From the NCBI GenBank assembly GCA_964349455.1, contig CAYGGG010000003.1:1-38321 (forward strand): 38,321 bases of DNA, read 5' to 3'. Below the pieces are notes generated by a model that saw only the letters and a program-made list of their open reading frames with translations, did no database searches and had not been told where the DNA came from. Made by a program: the position numbers and the translations under genes. Each line of letters starts with the position of its first letter. Within the stretch, counting starts at the first letter, position 1. The stretch comes from CSSED10-109M sp964349455 (GTDB lineage: Bacteria; Bacillota_I; Bacilli_A; RF39; UBA660). Below are positions 1 to 7,665 of this stretch, in pieces.

Positions 1-2052
1 AATTAATTGATTTAACTTAATTAAAATATATTTATCAGCCAAACCTAAATCATTATATTTTACTTTATCTTTTTCATTAAAATCAAATAAATTTCCTAAC
101 ATAAAACGATAAGTATTTCTTAATTTTCGATAATTTTCTTTTACTTGTTCTATCATCTCTTCACTAATTCGGACATCTTCACGATAATCAACACTAGCCA
201 CCCATAATCTTAAAATGTCGGCCCCATTTTGGTTAATTATTTTTAAAGGATCGACAACATTACCAAGCGATTTACTCATTTTAAGTCCTTTTGCATCAAG
301 CACAAAACCGTGCGATAAAATTGCTTTATAAGGTGCTTGATTATGAACCGAAACCCCAGTAATTAAAGATGAATTAAACCAGCCCCGATATTGATCAGAC
401 CCTTCTAGATACATATCAGCTGGATATGGAAGCTCTCTTGTTTTTAAAACGCCAGTATGCGATGATCCAGAATCAAACCACACATCCATAATGTCTGTTT
501 CTTTTGTAAAATTACCTTTTGGACTTTTTTCATTTTGGTAATTTTTGGGCAGTAAATCTTTTGCTTCTTTTTCAAACCAAATATTTGATCCGTGTTGTCT
601 AAACATTTCAGCAACATGCATCATCACTTCATAATCAATAATTGGTGAACCGTCTTCATTATAGAAAATGGGAATTGGGACGCCCCATACTCGCTGCCTA
701 GAAATACACCAATCACCACGTTCTTTAATCATATTAAACATGCGCAACTTACCCCATTTTGGATCCCATTTAATATTATGTTCAATTTCATTTAACAATT
801 TTTCTTTTATTTTTTCAATACTACAAAACCATTGATCGGTTGCTCTAAAAATAACTGGTTTTTTAGTTCGCCAATCATGAGGATATGAGTGGGTGATTTT
901 TTCTTTTTTAAGTAAAATATTTAATGATTCTAATTTGCTAACAATTTCATCATTTGCTTTTTCATAAAACAAACCATTAAATTCACCAGATTCTTCATTT
1001 AAATATCCTTGATCATTGACGCCATTAACCATTCCTAAATCATATTTCTGGCCCATTTCAAAATCATCGGCGCCATATCCTGGTGCTGTGTGTACTAAAC
1101 CAGTTCCTGCTTCTAAAGTAACGTGATCACCTAATACAACCGGTAACTTTTTTTGATTAAAACAGTGTTCGTATTTAATACTGTCTAACTGACTTCCCCA
1201 AATGGTATCTACTATTTGATAATTATACCAGTTAAAAGTTTTTGCTAATTGTTCTAACAATGATTCGGCAACAATATAGCGTTGATTATCTAATTCAACA
1301 ATTGCGTATTTTATATTTTGGTTAACAGCAATTGCTAAATTACCCGGTAAGGTCCATGGAGTCGTTGTCCAAATTACTAAAAAATCATTTTCTTTTATTT
1401 TTTCATTTCCAACAACAACTTTAAAACTGACATAAATAGAATAATCTTGTTTATCTTGATATTCAATTTCTGCTTCAGCTAAAGCTGATTCACTACTTGG
1501 TGACCAATAAACTGGTTTTAAGCCTTTAAAAATTAATCCCTTTTTAGCCATCATCGCAAATACCTCTATTTGTTTTGCTTCAAATTCCTTTTCCATTGTT
1601 GCATAATAATTATCCCAATCGCCAATCACATTTAATTTTTTAAATTGTTCTTTTTGATTACTAATTTGTTCAGTAGCATAGTCTTCACATAATTTGCGAA
1701 AAGCACTTATTGAAATACTTTTTCGATCAACGCCACTTTTCGTAATTGCTGTTTCAATCGGCAACCCATGAACATCCCAGCCCGGAATATAAATTACTTT
1801 ATAACCCGTCATCATTTTATAACGATTAATAAAGTCTTTTAATACTTTATTTAAAGCATGACCAATATGAATATCACCGTTTGCATATGGTGGTCCATCG
1901 TGTAAAACAAACAATTCACCAGTACTATTTTTTTCTAAAATTTGCTGATATAAATTATGCCATGTTTCTCTCATTAAGGCCTCATTTTCAGGCAGGTTTC
2001 CTCGCATGTTAAAATTTGTTTGGGGCATTAACAGGGTATCTTTATATTCCAT
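1..2052 (-). CDS. ileS: Isoleucyl-tRNA synthetase, 3' end outside window
   Basis: Class I aminoacyl-tRNA synthetase that charges tRNA-Ile in the cytoplasm. Translating the minus strand from the ATG at 2052 gives 684 codons with no stop before the window edge. The HIGH motif (HIGHAL) is at residues 62-67, preceded by the family pattern HDGPPYANGDIHIGH. The KMSKS signature is at about 591-595. Between them lie the CP1 editing domain (TTTPWTLPGNLAIA) and the IleRS pattern GWDVHGLPIE. The C-terminal anticodon-binding part, probably more than 200 residues, is missing because the window ends. An isoleucine T-box leader precedes the gene, so expression should rise when tRNA-Ile is uncharged. It lies downstream of sepF and divIVA, a common arrangement in Bacilli. 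Confidence 0.97.
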   Translation of the reverse strand, partial: MEYKDTLLMPQTNFNMRGNLPENEALMRETWHNLYQQILEKNSTGELFVLHDGPPYANGDIHIGHALNKVLKDFINRYKMMTGYKVIYIPGWDVHGLPIETAITKSGVDRKSISISAFRKLCEDYATEQISNQKEQFKKLNVIGDWDNYYATMEKEFEAKQIEVFAMMAKKGLIFKGLKPVYWSPSSESALAEAEIEYQDKQDYSIYVSFKVVVGNEKIKENDFLVIWTTTPWTLPGNLAIAVNQNIKYAIVELDNQRYIVAESLLEQLAKTFNWYNYQIVDTIWGSQLDSIKYEHCFNQKKLPVVLGDHVTLEAGTGLVHTAPGYGADDFEMGQKYDLGMVNGVNDQGYLNEESGEFNGLFYEKANDEIVSKLESLNILLKKEKITHSYPHDWRTKKPVIFRATDQWFCSIEKIKEKLLNEIEHNIKWDPKWGKLRMFNMIKERGDWCISRQRVWGVPIPIFYNEDGSPIIDYEVMMHVAEMFRQHGSNIWFEKEAKDLLPKNYQNEKSPKGNFTKETDIMDVWFDSGSSHTGVLKTRELPYPADMYLEGSDQYRGWFNSSLITGVSVHNQAPYKAILSHGFVLDAKGLKMSKSLGNVVDPLKIINQNGADILRLWVASVDYREDVRISEEMIEQVKENYRKLRNTYRFMLGNLFDFNEKDKVKYNDLGLADKYILIKLNQLI

Positions 2053-2066
2053 TATGACCATCCTTT

Positions 2067-2268
2067 CATAAAAAAAACTCAATCCGATAAGGACGAGTTA
2101 ACGCGGTACCACCTTAATTTATATGTCTATACACTCAAAACTTTAACGCGTTACCGTTTCTACCTCTTCGGTAAAAAACATCAAGAGTGATCTATATATT
2201 AATTGTTTATTAGCTCTCACCAGCGCTAACTCGCTTAAAAACATCTTAATATACCGTCTCTATCATCT
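2067..2268 (-). promoter_or_regulatory. T-box leader of ileS (isoleucine)
   Basis: The canonical T-box sequence AAGGTGGTACCGCG lies at 2115-2102 on the minus strand. It is followed by a terminator stem (AACTCGTCC pairing with GGATTGAGTT) and an 8-T run just before the ileS ribosome site. Upstream is a full Stem I with a distal arm (GAGTTAG...GGTGAGAGCTAAT) and a K-turn-like base (GATGATAGAGA). The probable specifier codon is ATC (Ile) at 2191-2189, in the 3' strand of the specifier loop before the base pairs that close Stem I. The mechanism is tRNA-dependent transcription antitermination. The terminator and antiterminator share the CGTCC segment, as expected. Confidence 0.93.
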
Positions 2269-2298
2269 GCTATAATTCAATTTTTTCAATATCATCAA
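2269..2298 (-). promoter_or_regulatory. Possible promoter for the ileS T-box transcript
   Basis: A -35-like TTGATG (2298-2293) and a -10-like TATAGC (2274-2269), 18 nt apart, sit at the very end of divIVA. Transcription would start near 2262, at the base of T-box Stem I. Both hexamers match the consensus at only four of six positions, so read-through from divIVA is an alternative. Confidence 0.35.
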
Positions 2299-2740
2299 TT
2301 ATTTCTAATTGTGATTCAACAATATCTTTTAATCTTCTTTTAAAGATACGAATATTTCTTTTTAAACTTTCAGCATCTCGTTCAATCTTTTCAGATTTAA
2401 GTAATGCCTCATTAATAATTCGATTAGCATTACCCTTAGCCTCACTTACAAGAATTTCGCCTTCACGAATTGCCGCACTTTTCATTTGTTCGGATGTTTT
2501 TTGGGCCATTAAAATAGCTTGATTTAAAGTGCTTTCCATTCTTGTATAATGTTCTACTTTATCAATTAATTCTTTTTTTTCATCATCAAACCCATTAATA
2601 ACAGCATCCTTTTCCTTAATTAAATCATCCTTTTTTCTCATTTCAGAAATGATGCCCTCTACTTGGTTAATAATATTATCCAAAAACGCATTTACTTCAT
2701 CAGGATCATAGCCCCTAATTGTGCGATTGAACTTTTCCAT
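2270..2740 (-). CDS. divIVA: DivIVA/GpsB-family cell-division protein
   Basis: A 156-residue coiled-coil protein of the DivIVA family, which binds curved membrane at poles and septa and recruits division or wall-synthesis partners. The N-terminus (about 1-30) shows the DivIVA lipid-binding pattern, RTIRGYDPDEVNAFLD. The rest is predicted to form long charged coiled coils (about 31-70 and 75-150). The start follows a GAGGTGAAAT ribosome site. It lies 53 nt downstream of sepF and directly upstream of the ileS T-box, matching the sepF...divIVA-ileS cluster of Firmicutes. The ylmG and ylmH genes usually found between sepF and divIVA are absent here. Confidence 0.9.
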   Translation of the reverse strand: MEKFNRTIRGYDPDEVNAFLDNIINQVEGIISEMRKKDDLIKEKDAVINGFDDEKKELIDKVEHYTRMESTLNQAILMAQKTSEQMKSAAIREGEILVSEAKGNANRIINEALLKSEKIERDAESLKRNIRIFKRRLKDIVESQLEIIDDIEKIEL

Positions 2741-2793
2741 ATTTCACCTCTTTAGACTAAAATTATTGTATCATATTTCTTATATTTAAACAA

Positions 2794-3201
2794 TTACCAC
2801 TCAACATCTAAATCTTTATTATCATGAATATCTTTTCCTTCAAGTTCGTCAGTAATTTTTCCTTGAATATTAATATTATTTGGAGTGCAAAGGAAAATAC
2901 CACCGCCAACTTTTTGAATCGAACCATTTACAGCATAAATGGTGCCACCTAAAAAATCAATAATTCGTTTGGCTTGATCAGCTGTTACTCTTTTTAAATT
3001 AACAACCACTATATTACGACTACGAATATGATCTGCTATTTGTTGTGATTCTGAAAAAGCTCTTGGTTCAACTAAAATCATTTTACCACAGCCCTCTTCC
3101 ATCATTTGTTCTTCAGTTACGGCATAATAACTATCCGCAATTGCATCAGGTGTTAAATCAACACTATCATCACTACCAAATAAATTTCTTAAAAATCTCA
3201 C
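2794..3201 (-). CDS. sepF: SepF cell-division protein (DUF552)
   Basis: A 135-residue protein with an N-terminal membrane-targeting stretch (MRFLRNLFG), a variable acidic linker, and the SepF core from about residue 45 (ILVEPRAFSESQQIADHI, VVVNLKRV, IIDFLGGTIYA). SepF tethers FtsZ filaments to the membrane and promotes septum formation. The start codon is GTG at 3201, supported by an AAAGGAG ribosome site 7 nt upstream. The C-terminus extends about 20 residues past the core. Neighbours are an unknown membrane protein upstream and divIVA downstream, probably co-transcribed. Confidence 0.93.
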   Translation of the reverse strand: MRFLRNLFGSDDSVDLTPDAIADSYYAVTEEQMMEEGCGKMILVEPRAFSESQQIADHIRSRNIVVVNLKRVTADQAKRIIDFLGGTIYAVNGSIQKVGGGIFLCTPNNINIQGKITDELEGKDIHDNKDLDVEW

Positions 3202-3245
3202 TTTACCACTCCTTTAAATTAAAATTGAAATAATTTATTTATATA

Positions 3246-4118
3246 CTATTCGAAAGCAGAATCACAGTCTTCTTCAATATAATATTGTTCAAAAGTTCTT
3301 TCCGCTTCTATTAATACTGGTTTTGAAAATTTATAATTACCCAGATATTTTATTTGAAACTTTCCTCCAATTGGCGTGCTTTCTTTAATTCCTGACTCTA
3401 ACCACGTCGTTTTATCGCAAAAGAAGTCCCAATTTGGCCATATCGAAGCATGAAGAATCTTATACCCCACAACTACTACGTCATTGTTGTTATTTACCTC
3501 TATATGATCAATATGAATATAATAATTTACATCATTTTCAATTTCATCATATCGATATAATTCTTTTCCTTGTTTATCATAGGCAACGATTACACCACAA
3601 CAAATATCTGATAAATTATGGTATTGAACATGAAGAATGTCACCAACTACTTTCATCATAGCTGGAAATCCTACTACATTTGGAACTAAATTATCATTAA
3701 TTTTTACTCTCGATCTACTATTTTCTTCTACGTCCATCAAAACTATATATTCACCAAATCCTTGCGCTTCAATCACAAATAATTTTTTTGGATTAGGATT
3801 AAGACTAGCATCAAATATATCCCAAAAATCGCCCATCATAGTTAAAGGTTTACTACTAATTAAGCTAAAATTATGAACATCAGCACCCTCATAGTCCTCT
3901 TCCCCAAATTCACTTGGGAAAGGTTCTTCTTCATCAATTTCATCCTCTAACTTAGGTACCTTTGTTTCATTTTCAGTCGATTCATCTTCTTTTTCTTGAA
4001 ACAAATAATCTTTTGCAAAGACAGCACCAATTCCAACCATTATTAATATCAAACATATTATAATGATTGTTTTTGAATCAATTTTATAACTTTTTACTTT
4101 TTGATTGTTTTCTTCCAT
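3246..4118 (-). CDS. Membrane-anchored protein of unknown function
   Basis: I do not recognise this 290-residue protein. It has a short cytoplasmic tail, one hydrophobic segment (about residues 18-37) and then an acidic low-complexity linker (about 40-80, rich in Glu/Asp). The remainder, about 200 residues, is presumably extracellular and rich in beta-type sequence. There are four Cys in this part, including an adjacent pair (ICCGVI) and one near the C-terminus (CDSAFE). The ATG at 4118 is preferred over one six codons earlier because AGAGGAAG lies just before it. It sits between glyS and sepF and may have its own promoter. The topology suggests a surface or wall-space role, but no function can be assigned. 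Confidence 0.75.
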   Translation of the reverse strand: MEENNQKVKSYKIDSKTIIIICLILIMVGIGAVFAKDYLFQEKEDESTENETKVPKLEDEIDEEEPFPSEFGEEDYEGADVHNFSLISSKPLTMMGDFWDIFDASLNPNPKKLFVIEAQGFGEYIVLMDVEENSRSRVKINDNLVPNVVGFPAMMKVVGDILHVQYHNLSDICCGVIVAYDKQGKELYRYDEIENDVNYYIHIDHIEVNNNNDVVVVGYKILHASIWPNWDFFCDKTTWLESGIKESTPIGGKFQIKYLGNYKFSKPVLIEAERTFEQYYIEEDCDSAFE

Positions 4119-4139
4119 ATTTCTTCCTCTATTCATTTA

Positions 4140-4168
4140 AATATATCATACTATTATTATATTTTCAA
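4140..4168 (-). promoter_or_regulatory. Possible promoter of the 290-residue membrane protein
   Basis: TTGAAA (4168-4163) and TATATT (4145-4140), spaced 17 nt, lie in the 50-nt gap after the glyS stop. No T-rich terminator hairpin was seen in this gap, so read-through from glyS is also possible. Confidence 0.4.
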
Positions 4169-5542
4169 TTAAAATTGAATATTTTTAGTGACATACTGTC
4201 TAATTTCCTCAATTTTTATCTTTTCTTGTTCCATTGTATCACGATTTCTAATTGTTACTGTTTCTTTTTCCAATGTTTCATCATCAATTGTAACACAGAA
4301 AGGAGTTCCAATTGCATCTTGTCTTCGATATCTTTTGCCGATTGAACCAGTTTCATCGTAAGCAACCATAAAGTGTTTGGTTAATTGTGAATATATTTTT
4401 TTTGCTTTTTCACTATGATTCTTTTTTACTAAAGGGAATACGGCAATTTTATAGGGTGCTAAAGTTGGATGAATTTTTAAAATTTCTCTTGTTTCACCAT
4501 TTACTTCTTCTTCAGTATAAGCATCACAAAGAAAAGCAAGAATAATCCGATCAAGACCTAAGGCGGGCTCGATGCAATAAGGAATATATCTTTCATTTGT
4601 TTCTGGATCTAAATATGATAAATCTTGATTTGACTTTTGTTGATGATTCTTTAAATCATAATCAGTTCGATCGGCAATTCCCCATAGTTCATCCCAGCCA
4701 AATGGATAATGATAAATAATATCGGTCGTTGCTTTTGAATAATGACATAGTTCTTCTTTAGAATGATCATGAAATCCTAAATTTTCTTCTTTAATTCCCA
4801 AATCTAATAACCACTTCATGCAAAAATCTTTATAATAACCAAACCATTCTAAATCAGTTCCTGGTTTACAAAAAAATTCTAATTCCATTTGTTCAAATTC
4901 TCTTGTTCGAAAAGTAAAATTACCAGGCGTTATCTCATTACGAAAGCTTTTACCGGTTTGCGCTATCCCAAAAGGAATTTTAAGGCGCATACTTCTTTGG
5001 ACATTTAAAAAATTAACGAACATTCCTTGCGCTGTCTCTGGTCTTAAATAAACAACATTCGTTGAATCTTCAGTTACGCCCTGATAAGTTTTAAACATAA
5101 TATTAAAATCTCTAATTTTAGTCCAATCAAAACTATTACAATTTGGACAAAAGATTTTATTTTTTTCAATATATTTTTCTAATTTTTCTTTGGCCCAACC
5201 ATCAGCATTATTTTTACTATTATGTTCATTGATAATTTTATCAGCCCGAAATCGTTCTTTGCATTTGCGACAATCCATTAACGGATCAGTTGCTTGCTTA
5301 ATATGGCCTGATGCTTCCCAAACCTTTGGGTTCATTAAAATAGCTGATTGAATTCCAACATTATTAAGATCTTCTTGAACAAACTTCTGCCACCAAGCCC
5401 GACGAATATTTTCTTTTAACTCTATTCCTAAAGGTCCATAATCCCATGTGTTTGCAAGTCCACCATAAATTTCACTGCCCTGAAAAATAAAACCATGTTG
5501 TTTGCAATAATTAGTTATTTTTTCAATTGTTACTTTTTTCAT
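4169..5542 (-). CDS. glyS: Glycyl-tRNA synthetase, single-chain class II type
   Basis: A 457-residue class II synthetase of the dimeric alpha2 type (not the GlyQ/GlyS tetramer); it charges tRNA-Gly. The N-terminus has the family pattern GGLANTWDYGPLGIELKENI. A Cys4 zinc site is formed by CRKC and CPNC. Motif 2 is FRNEITPGNFTFRTREFEQ and motif 3 is EPALGLDRIILAFL, followed by the anticodon-binding domain (APYKIAVFPL onward). The start is the ATG at 5542, behind GAGGAG 7 nt upstream; an in-frame TTG 15 nt earlier is less likely. It overlaps the end of the TIM-barrel gene by 20 nt, so translation is probably coupled, and both lie behind one glycine T-box. Confidence 0.96.
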   Translation of the reverse strand: MKKVTIEKITNYCKQHGFIFQGSEIYGGLANTWDYGPLGIELKENIRRAWWQKFVQEDLNNVGIQSAILMNPKVWEASGHIKQATDPLMDCRKCKERFRADKIINEHNSKNNADGWAKEKLEKYIEKNKIFCPNCNSFDWTKIRDFNIMFKTYQGVTEDSTNVVYLRPETAQGMFVNFLNVQRSMRLKIPFGIAQTGKSFRNEITPGNFTFRTREFEQMELEFFCKPGTDLEWFGYYKDFCMKWLLDLGIKEENLGFHDHSKEELCHYSKATTDIIYHYPFGWDELWGIADRTDYDLKNHQQKSNQDLSYLDPETNERYIPYCIEPALGLDRIILAFLCDAYTEEEVNGETREILKIHPTLAPYKIAVFPLVKKNHSEKAKKIYSQLTKHFMVAYDETGSIGKRYRRQDAIGTPFCVTIDDETLEKETVTIRNRDTMEQEKIKIEEIRQYVTKNIQF

Positions 5543-6377
5543 TTTTTCGCTCCTCAATATATTTTTTTAACTTATTAATATTATCCGTATAAACAGATAT
5601 ATTTTCTTTTAAATTTTCAACTTCAAACTCTAAATTATAAACACCTTGATAATTGTTTTCAATTAGTATATCTAATTCATCATCTTGTAACTTTAAATTA
5701 GTTAACGGAATATGATCATAATTATCATTATTTTTACTATAAAAACCACTTATATGGGTATACATTGTTCTTTTAATTACTTCTGAAATGACCGGTATAT
5801 CTCGTTCTTCAATTTGATTTAACCTTGTGTGTACTAAATCCCAACAGATTCCAAAATTACAATTATCAATATGATTTAAAAATAAAACTATTTCTGACAA
5901 ATCATCACCAATTTTTCCCCCCTGTGGATGGTTATGTGATAATATTTCAATTAAAATATTGGTTCTAATATTTTGAGCATAATCGCTTATTTTTTTGAAA
6001 AATAAAATCATTTGCTTAAGATGGCGATATTTATTTTCTTGATAATCTGGAACATGAAAAACAAGATTAATTTGGTATTGGTGATCATTATTATCTAAAA
6101 TTTTTCTTAATGAACTTATTTCATTTTGACATTTTTTAATTGAATTTTTTAAATCACCATTATACAATTCCATATCATAATGAAAATTTAATTTTAAATT
6201 TAATTCTTTCAAAATTTTTAACAAACAATTAGTTGGTTTATAAGTTAATAAAAAACTTGGATACATATCGAAACTTGTTAATCCGTTTTCTTTTAAAATA
6301 GTTAAATAATCAATAAACTTTTCTTCTGATAATCTAATAAAATCTTTTTGGGGGAAACACATTCCTATTTTGATCAT
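5523..6377 (-). CDS. Xylose-isomerase-like TIM-barrel protein
   Basis: A 284-residue protein of the AP-endonuclease-2/xylose-isomerase-like TIM-barrel superfamily (sugar-phosphate isomerase/epimerase type). Strand-end motifs carry the expected metal ligands: ILIEIL (Glu), CWDLVHTR (Asp and His), YTHISGFY (His), DHIPL and NLEFEV (Glu). These resemble epimerases and isomerases more than DNA endonucleases; a canonical endonuclease IV is present elsewhere at 18355-19263. The substrate is unknown. It is the first gene behind a glycine T-box and overlaps glyS by 20 nt, so it should be induced by glycine starvation. That suggests a link to glycine or amino-sugar supply, but this is inference from position only. 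Confidence 0.8.
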   Translation of the reverse strand: MIKIGMCFPQKDFIRLSEEKFIDYLTILKENGLTSFDMYPSFLLTYKPTNCLLKILKELNLKLNFHYDMELYNGDLKNSIKKCQNEISSLRKILDNNDHQYQINLVFHVPDYQENKYRHLKQMILFFKKISDYAQNIRTNILIEILSHNHPQGGKIGDDLSEIVLFLNHIDNCNFGICWDLVHTRLNQIEERDIPVISEVIKRTMYTHISGFYSKNNDNYDHIPLTNLKLQDDELDILIENNYQGVYNLEFEVENLKENISVYTDNINKLKKYIEERKNEKSNN

Positions 6378-6383
6378 ATTACT

Positions 6384-6501
6384 CCTTTTTTTAAAAAAAC
6401 TTCTAGAATAGCTAAGGACGAGTTTTTCCCCGCGGTTCCACCTTAATTATTCTAAAAGAATCACTTTTTTTATACTGCTCTGAGTTTCCAACTCGTCATC
6501 A
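6384..6501 (-). promoter_or_regulatory. Glycine T-box leader with very short Stem I
   Basis: The T-box AAGGTGGAACCGCG lies at 6444-6431. The antiterminator arms are AGAATAATTAAGG and CCTTAGCTATTCT, one mismatch in 13. A competing hairpin AAAAACT...AGTTTTT runs into a 7-T tract just before the AAAGGAG ribosome site. Upstream there is room for only about 55 nt. In place of a normal Stem I of about 100 nt, a 5-bp hairpin (GAGTT/AACTC) presents GGA, a glycine codon, in its loop at 6489-6487. A promoter at 6508-6535 would start the RNA near 6501, immediately before this hairpin. Both transcription termination and ribosome-site sequestration (ACTC..CTT pairing with AAGGAGT) are possible. Confidence 0.85.
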
Positions 6502-6507
6502 CACTTA

Positions 6508-6535
6508 TTTATAAACTTTTTTCAGGTACTGTCGG
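6508..6535 (-). promoter_or_regulatory. Promoter of the glycine T-box operon
   Basis: A -35-like CCGACA (6535-6530) and a -10-like TATAAA (6513-6508), 16 nt apart, lie at the end of the preceding coding region. The predicted start near 6501 fits the short T-box leader. Confidence 0.5.
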
Positions 6536-7618
6536 TTTAATATTTAATTCATTCATTATTTTATCTAAATCAGCTAAAACCATAGTTGTCGTAAAACGCC
6601 ATTGATATGGATGTGGATGATTAACATCTTCTGGTCTTGATTTCTTCATATAGTTAGTTACTTCCATTTTTTTATTTTCTTTGATTTGAGAAAAACTATC
6701 TAACTGTTCTTCTTTTAAACGATTGCTAATTCCATTTAAAAGAACACGATATCCCTCTTCAATCACTTTAACATCATCGGTCATACAAACACTAGTTTCT
6801 TCTATAAATTCTTTATTATCAATTAATTTATCATTTTCTAAGAAATAGTATAAAACACCATTTGCGGCATCTAAATATCTTTCTTTAGCTCGATTAGTTT
6901 CAAAATATTCAAAATGACCACTTAAATTAACATCATTTTTAGCTAACTCTTCTCTTAAAGAAAGAGATGCTTGATAAGTTGTTAACATCGCTACTAATTC
7001 TTTTTGTGCTAAGCTATATGCAAAATAACTAGTAATATCTTTTACACTATCATGATTAACAATTTGATTAACAACCGCTTGTAGTTTTTCTTTTATATCA
7101 TCTTGACCAGTTATTAAGCGATTAATTTTATTAAAATCTTTTTTCTCCAATTGATTTAACTCTTCAATAAAATTTTTCTTTGTTTCTAAATATTTCATTT
7201 CTGCCAGATCTAAATTAACTTTTTTTATTTCTTCTTGACCATCAAATTTTTGCTTTTGTCCTTCCAAAATATTTGTTTCTAAATCAGCAATTTTATTTGC
7301 TAATTTATCTAAGGCCTCTTTTTTTATTTCTGAATCAGTTATCGCTCGAATTCGTTCACATTCTAAACTAATTTTTTTTAGCATATCATCAGTTTGATTA
7401 CTAACAAAGCTTTCATTAGTTTGTGAATAATAATCATCTTCTTTAATTACTTTTCTTGATTGTTTCATTTCTTTTACTGCTGCTAACATTTCTAAATAGT
7501 TTTGATTACTTTGTGTTAATGCATTAAGTAAATCTTCCCCAATTTCTTCTTTAAAGAAATTTGCTAAAAACTCAGTTGTTGAACTTGGATTACGATTAAT
7601 CCCCGGAATAATTTCCAT
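6509..7618 (-). CDS. Coiled-coil protein of unknown function, paralog B
   Basis: A 369-residue, Glu/Lys-rich protein with no signal peptide or membrane segment, so probably cytoplasmic. Much of it is predicted helical or coiled coil (about 85-160 especially). It is a clear paralog of the upstream gene at 7643-9312: both share an N-terminal block (QSNQNYLEML versus QSNQSYFEMI) and a central block (SLREELAKNDVNLSGH versus SLRNELNKNDVDLSAH). It has its own ribosome site (GAGGTGATTCG) and a promoter resembling that of its paralog, so the promoter was probably duplicated too. It is inserted between recO and the glycine operon. I do not recognise the family. Confidence 0.8.
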   Translation of the reverse strand: MEIIPGINRNPSSTTEFLANFFKEEIGEDLLNALTQSNQNYLEMLAAVKEMKQSRKVIKEDDYYSQTNESFVSNQTDDMLKKISLECERIRAITDSEIKKEALDKLANKIADLETNILEGQKQKFDGQEEIKKVNLDLAEMKYLETKKNFIEELNQLEKKDFNKINRLITGQDDIKEKLQAVVNQIVNHDSVKDITSYFAYSLAQKELVAMLTTYQASLSLREELAKNDVNLSGHFEYFETNRAKERYLDAANGVLYYFLENDKLIDNKEFIEETSVCMTDDVKVIEEGYRVLLNGISNRLKEEQLDSFSQIKENKKMEVTNYMKKSRPEDVNHPHPYQWRFTTTMVLADLDKIMNELNIKPTVPEKSL

Positions 7619-7636
7619 CGAATCACCTCTTTCAAT

Positions 7637-7665
7637 ATTATATCATTTTTTCCGACTTGTGACTA
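7637..7665 (-). promoter_or_regulatory. Extended -10 promoter of coiled-coil paralog B
   Basis: TAGTCA (7665-7660), a 17-nt spacer, then TATAAT (7642-7637) preceded by TGA (extended -10). The layout and the CACAA after the -35 match the promoter of paralog A at 9331-9359. Confidence 0.65.

Noticed and set aside
5525..5557. TTG at 5557 as the glyS start.
   Set aside because: It lies upstream of the ribosome site; ATG at 5542 has GAGGAG at good spacing and gives the usual N-terminus.
5523..6377. TIM-barrel protein as a second endonuclease IV.
   Set aside because: It lacks the Nfo signature motifs (GSH..., CFDTCH...) that are present in the gene at 18355-19263.
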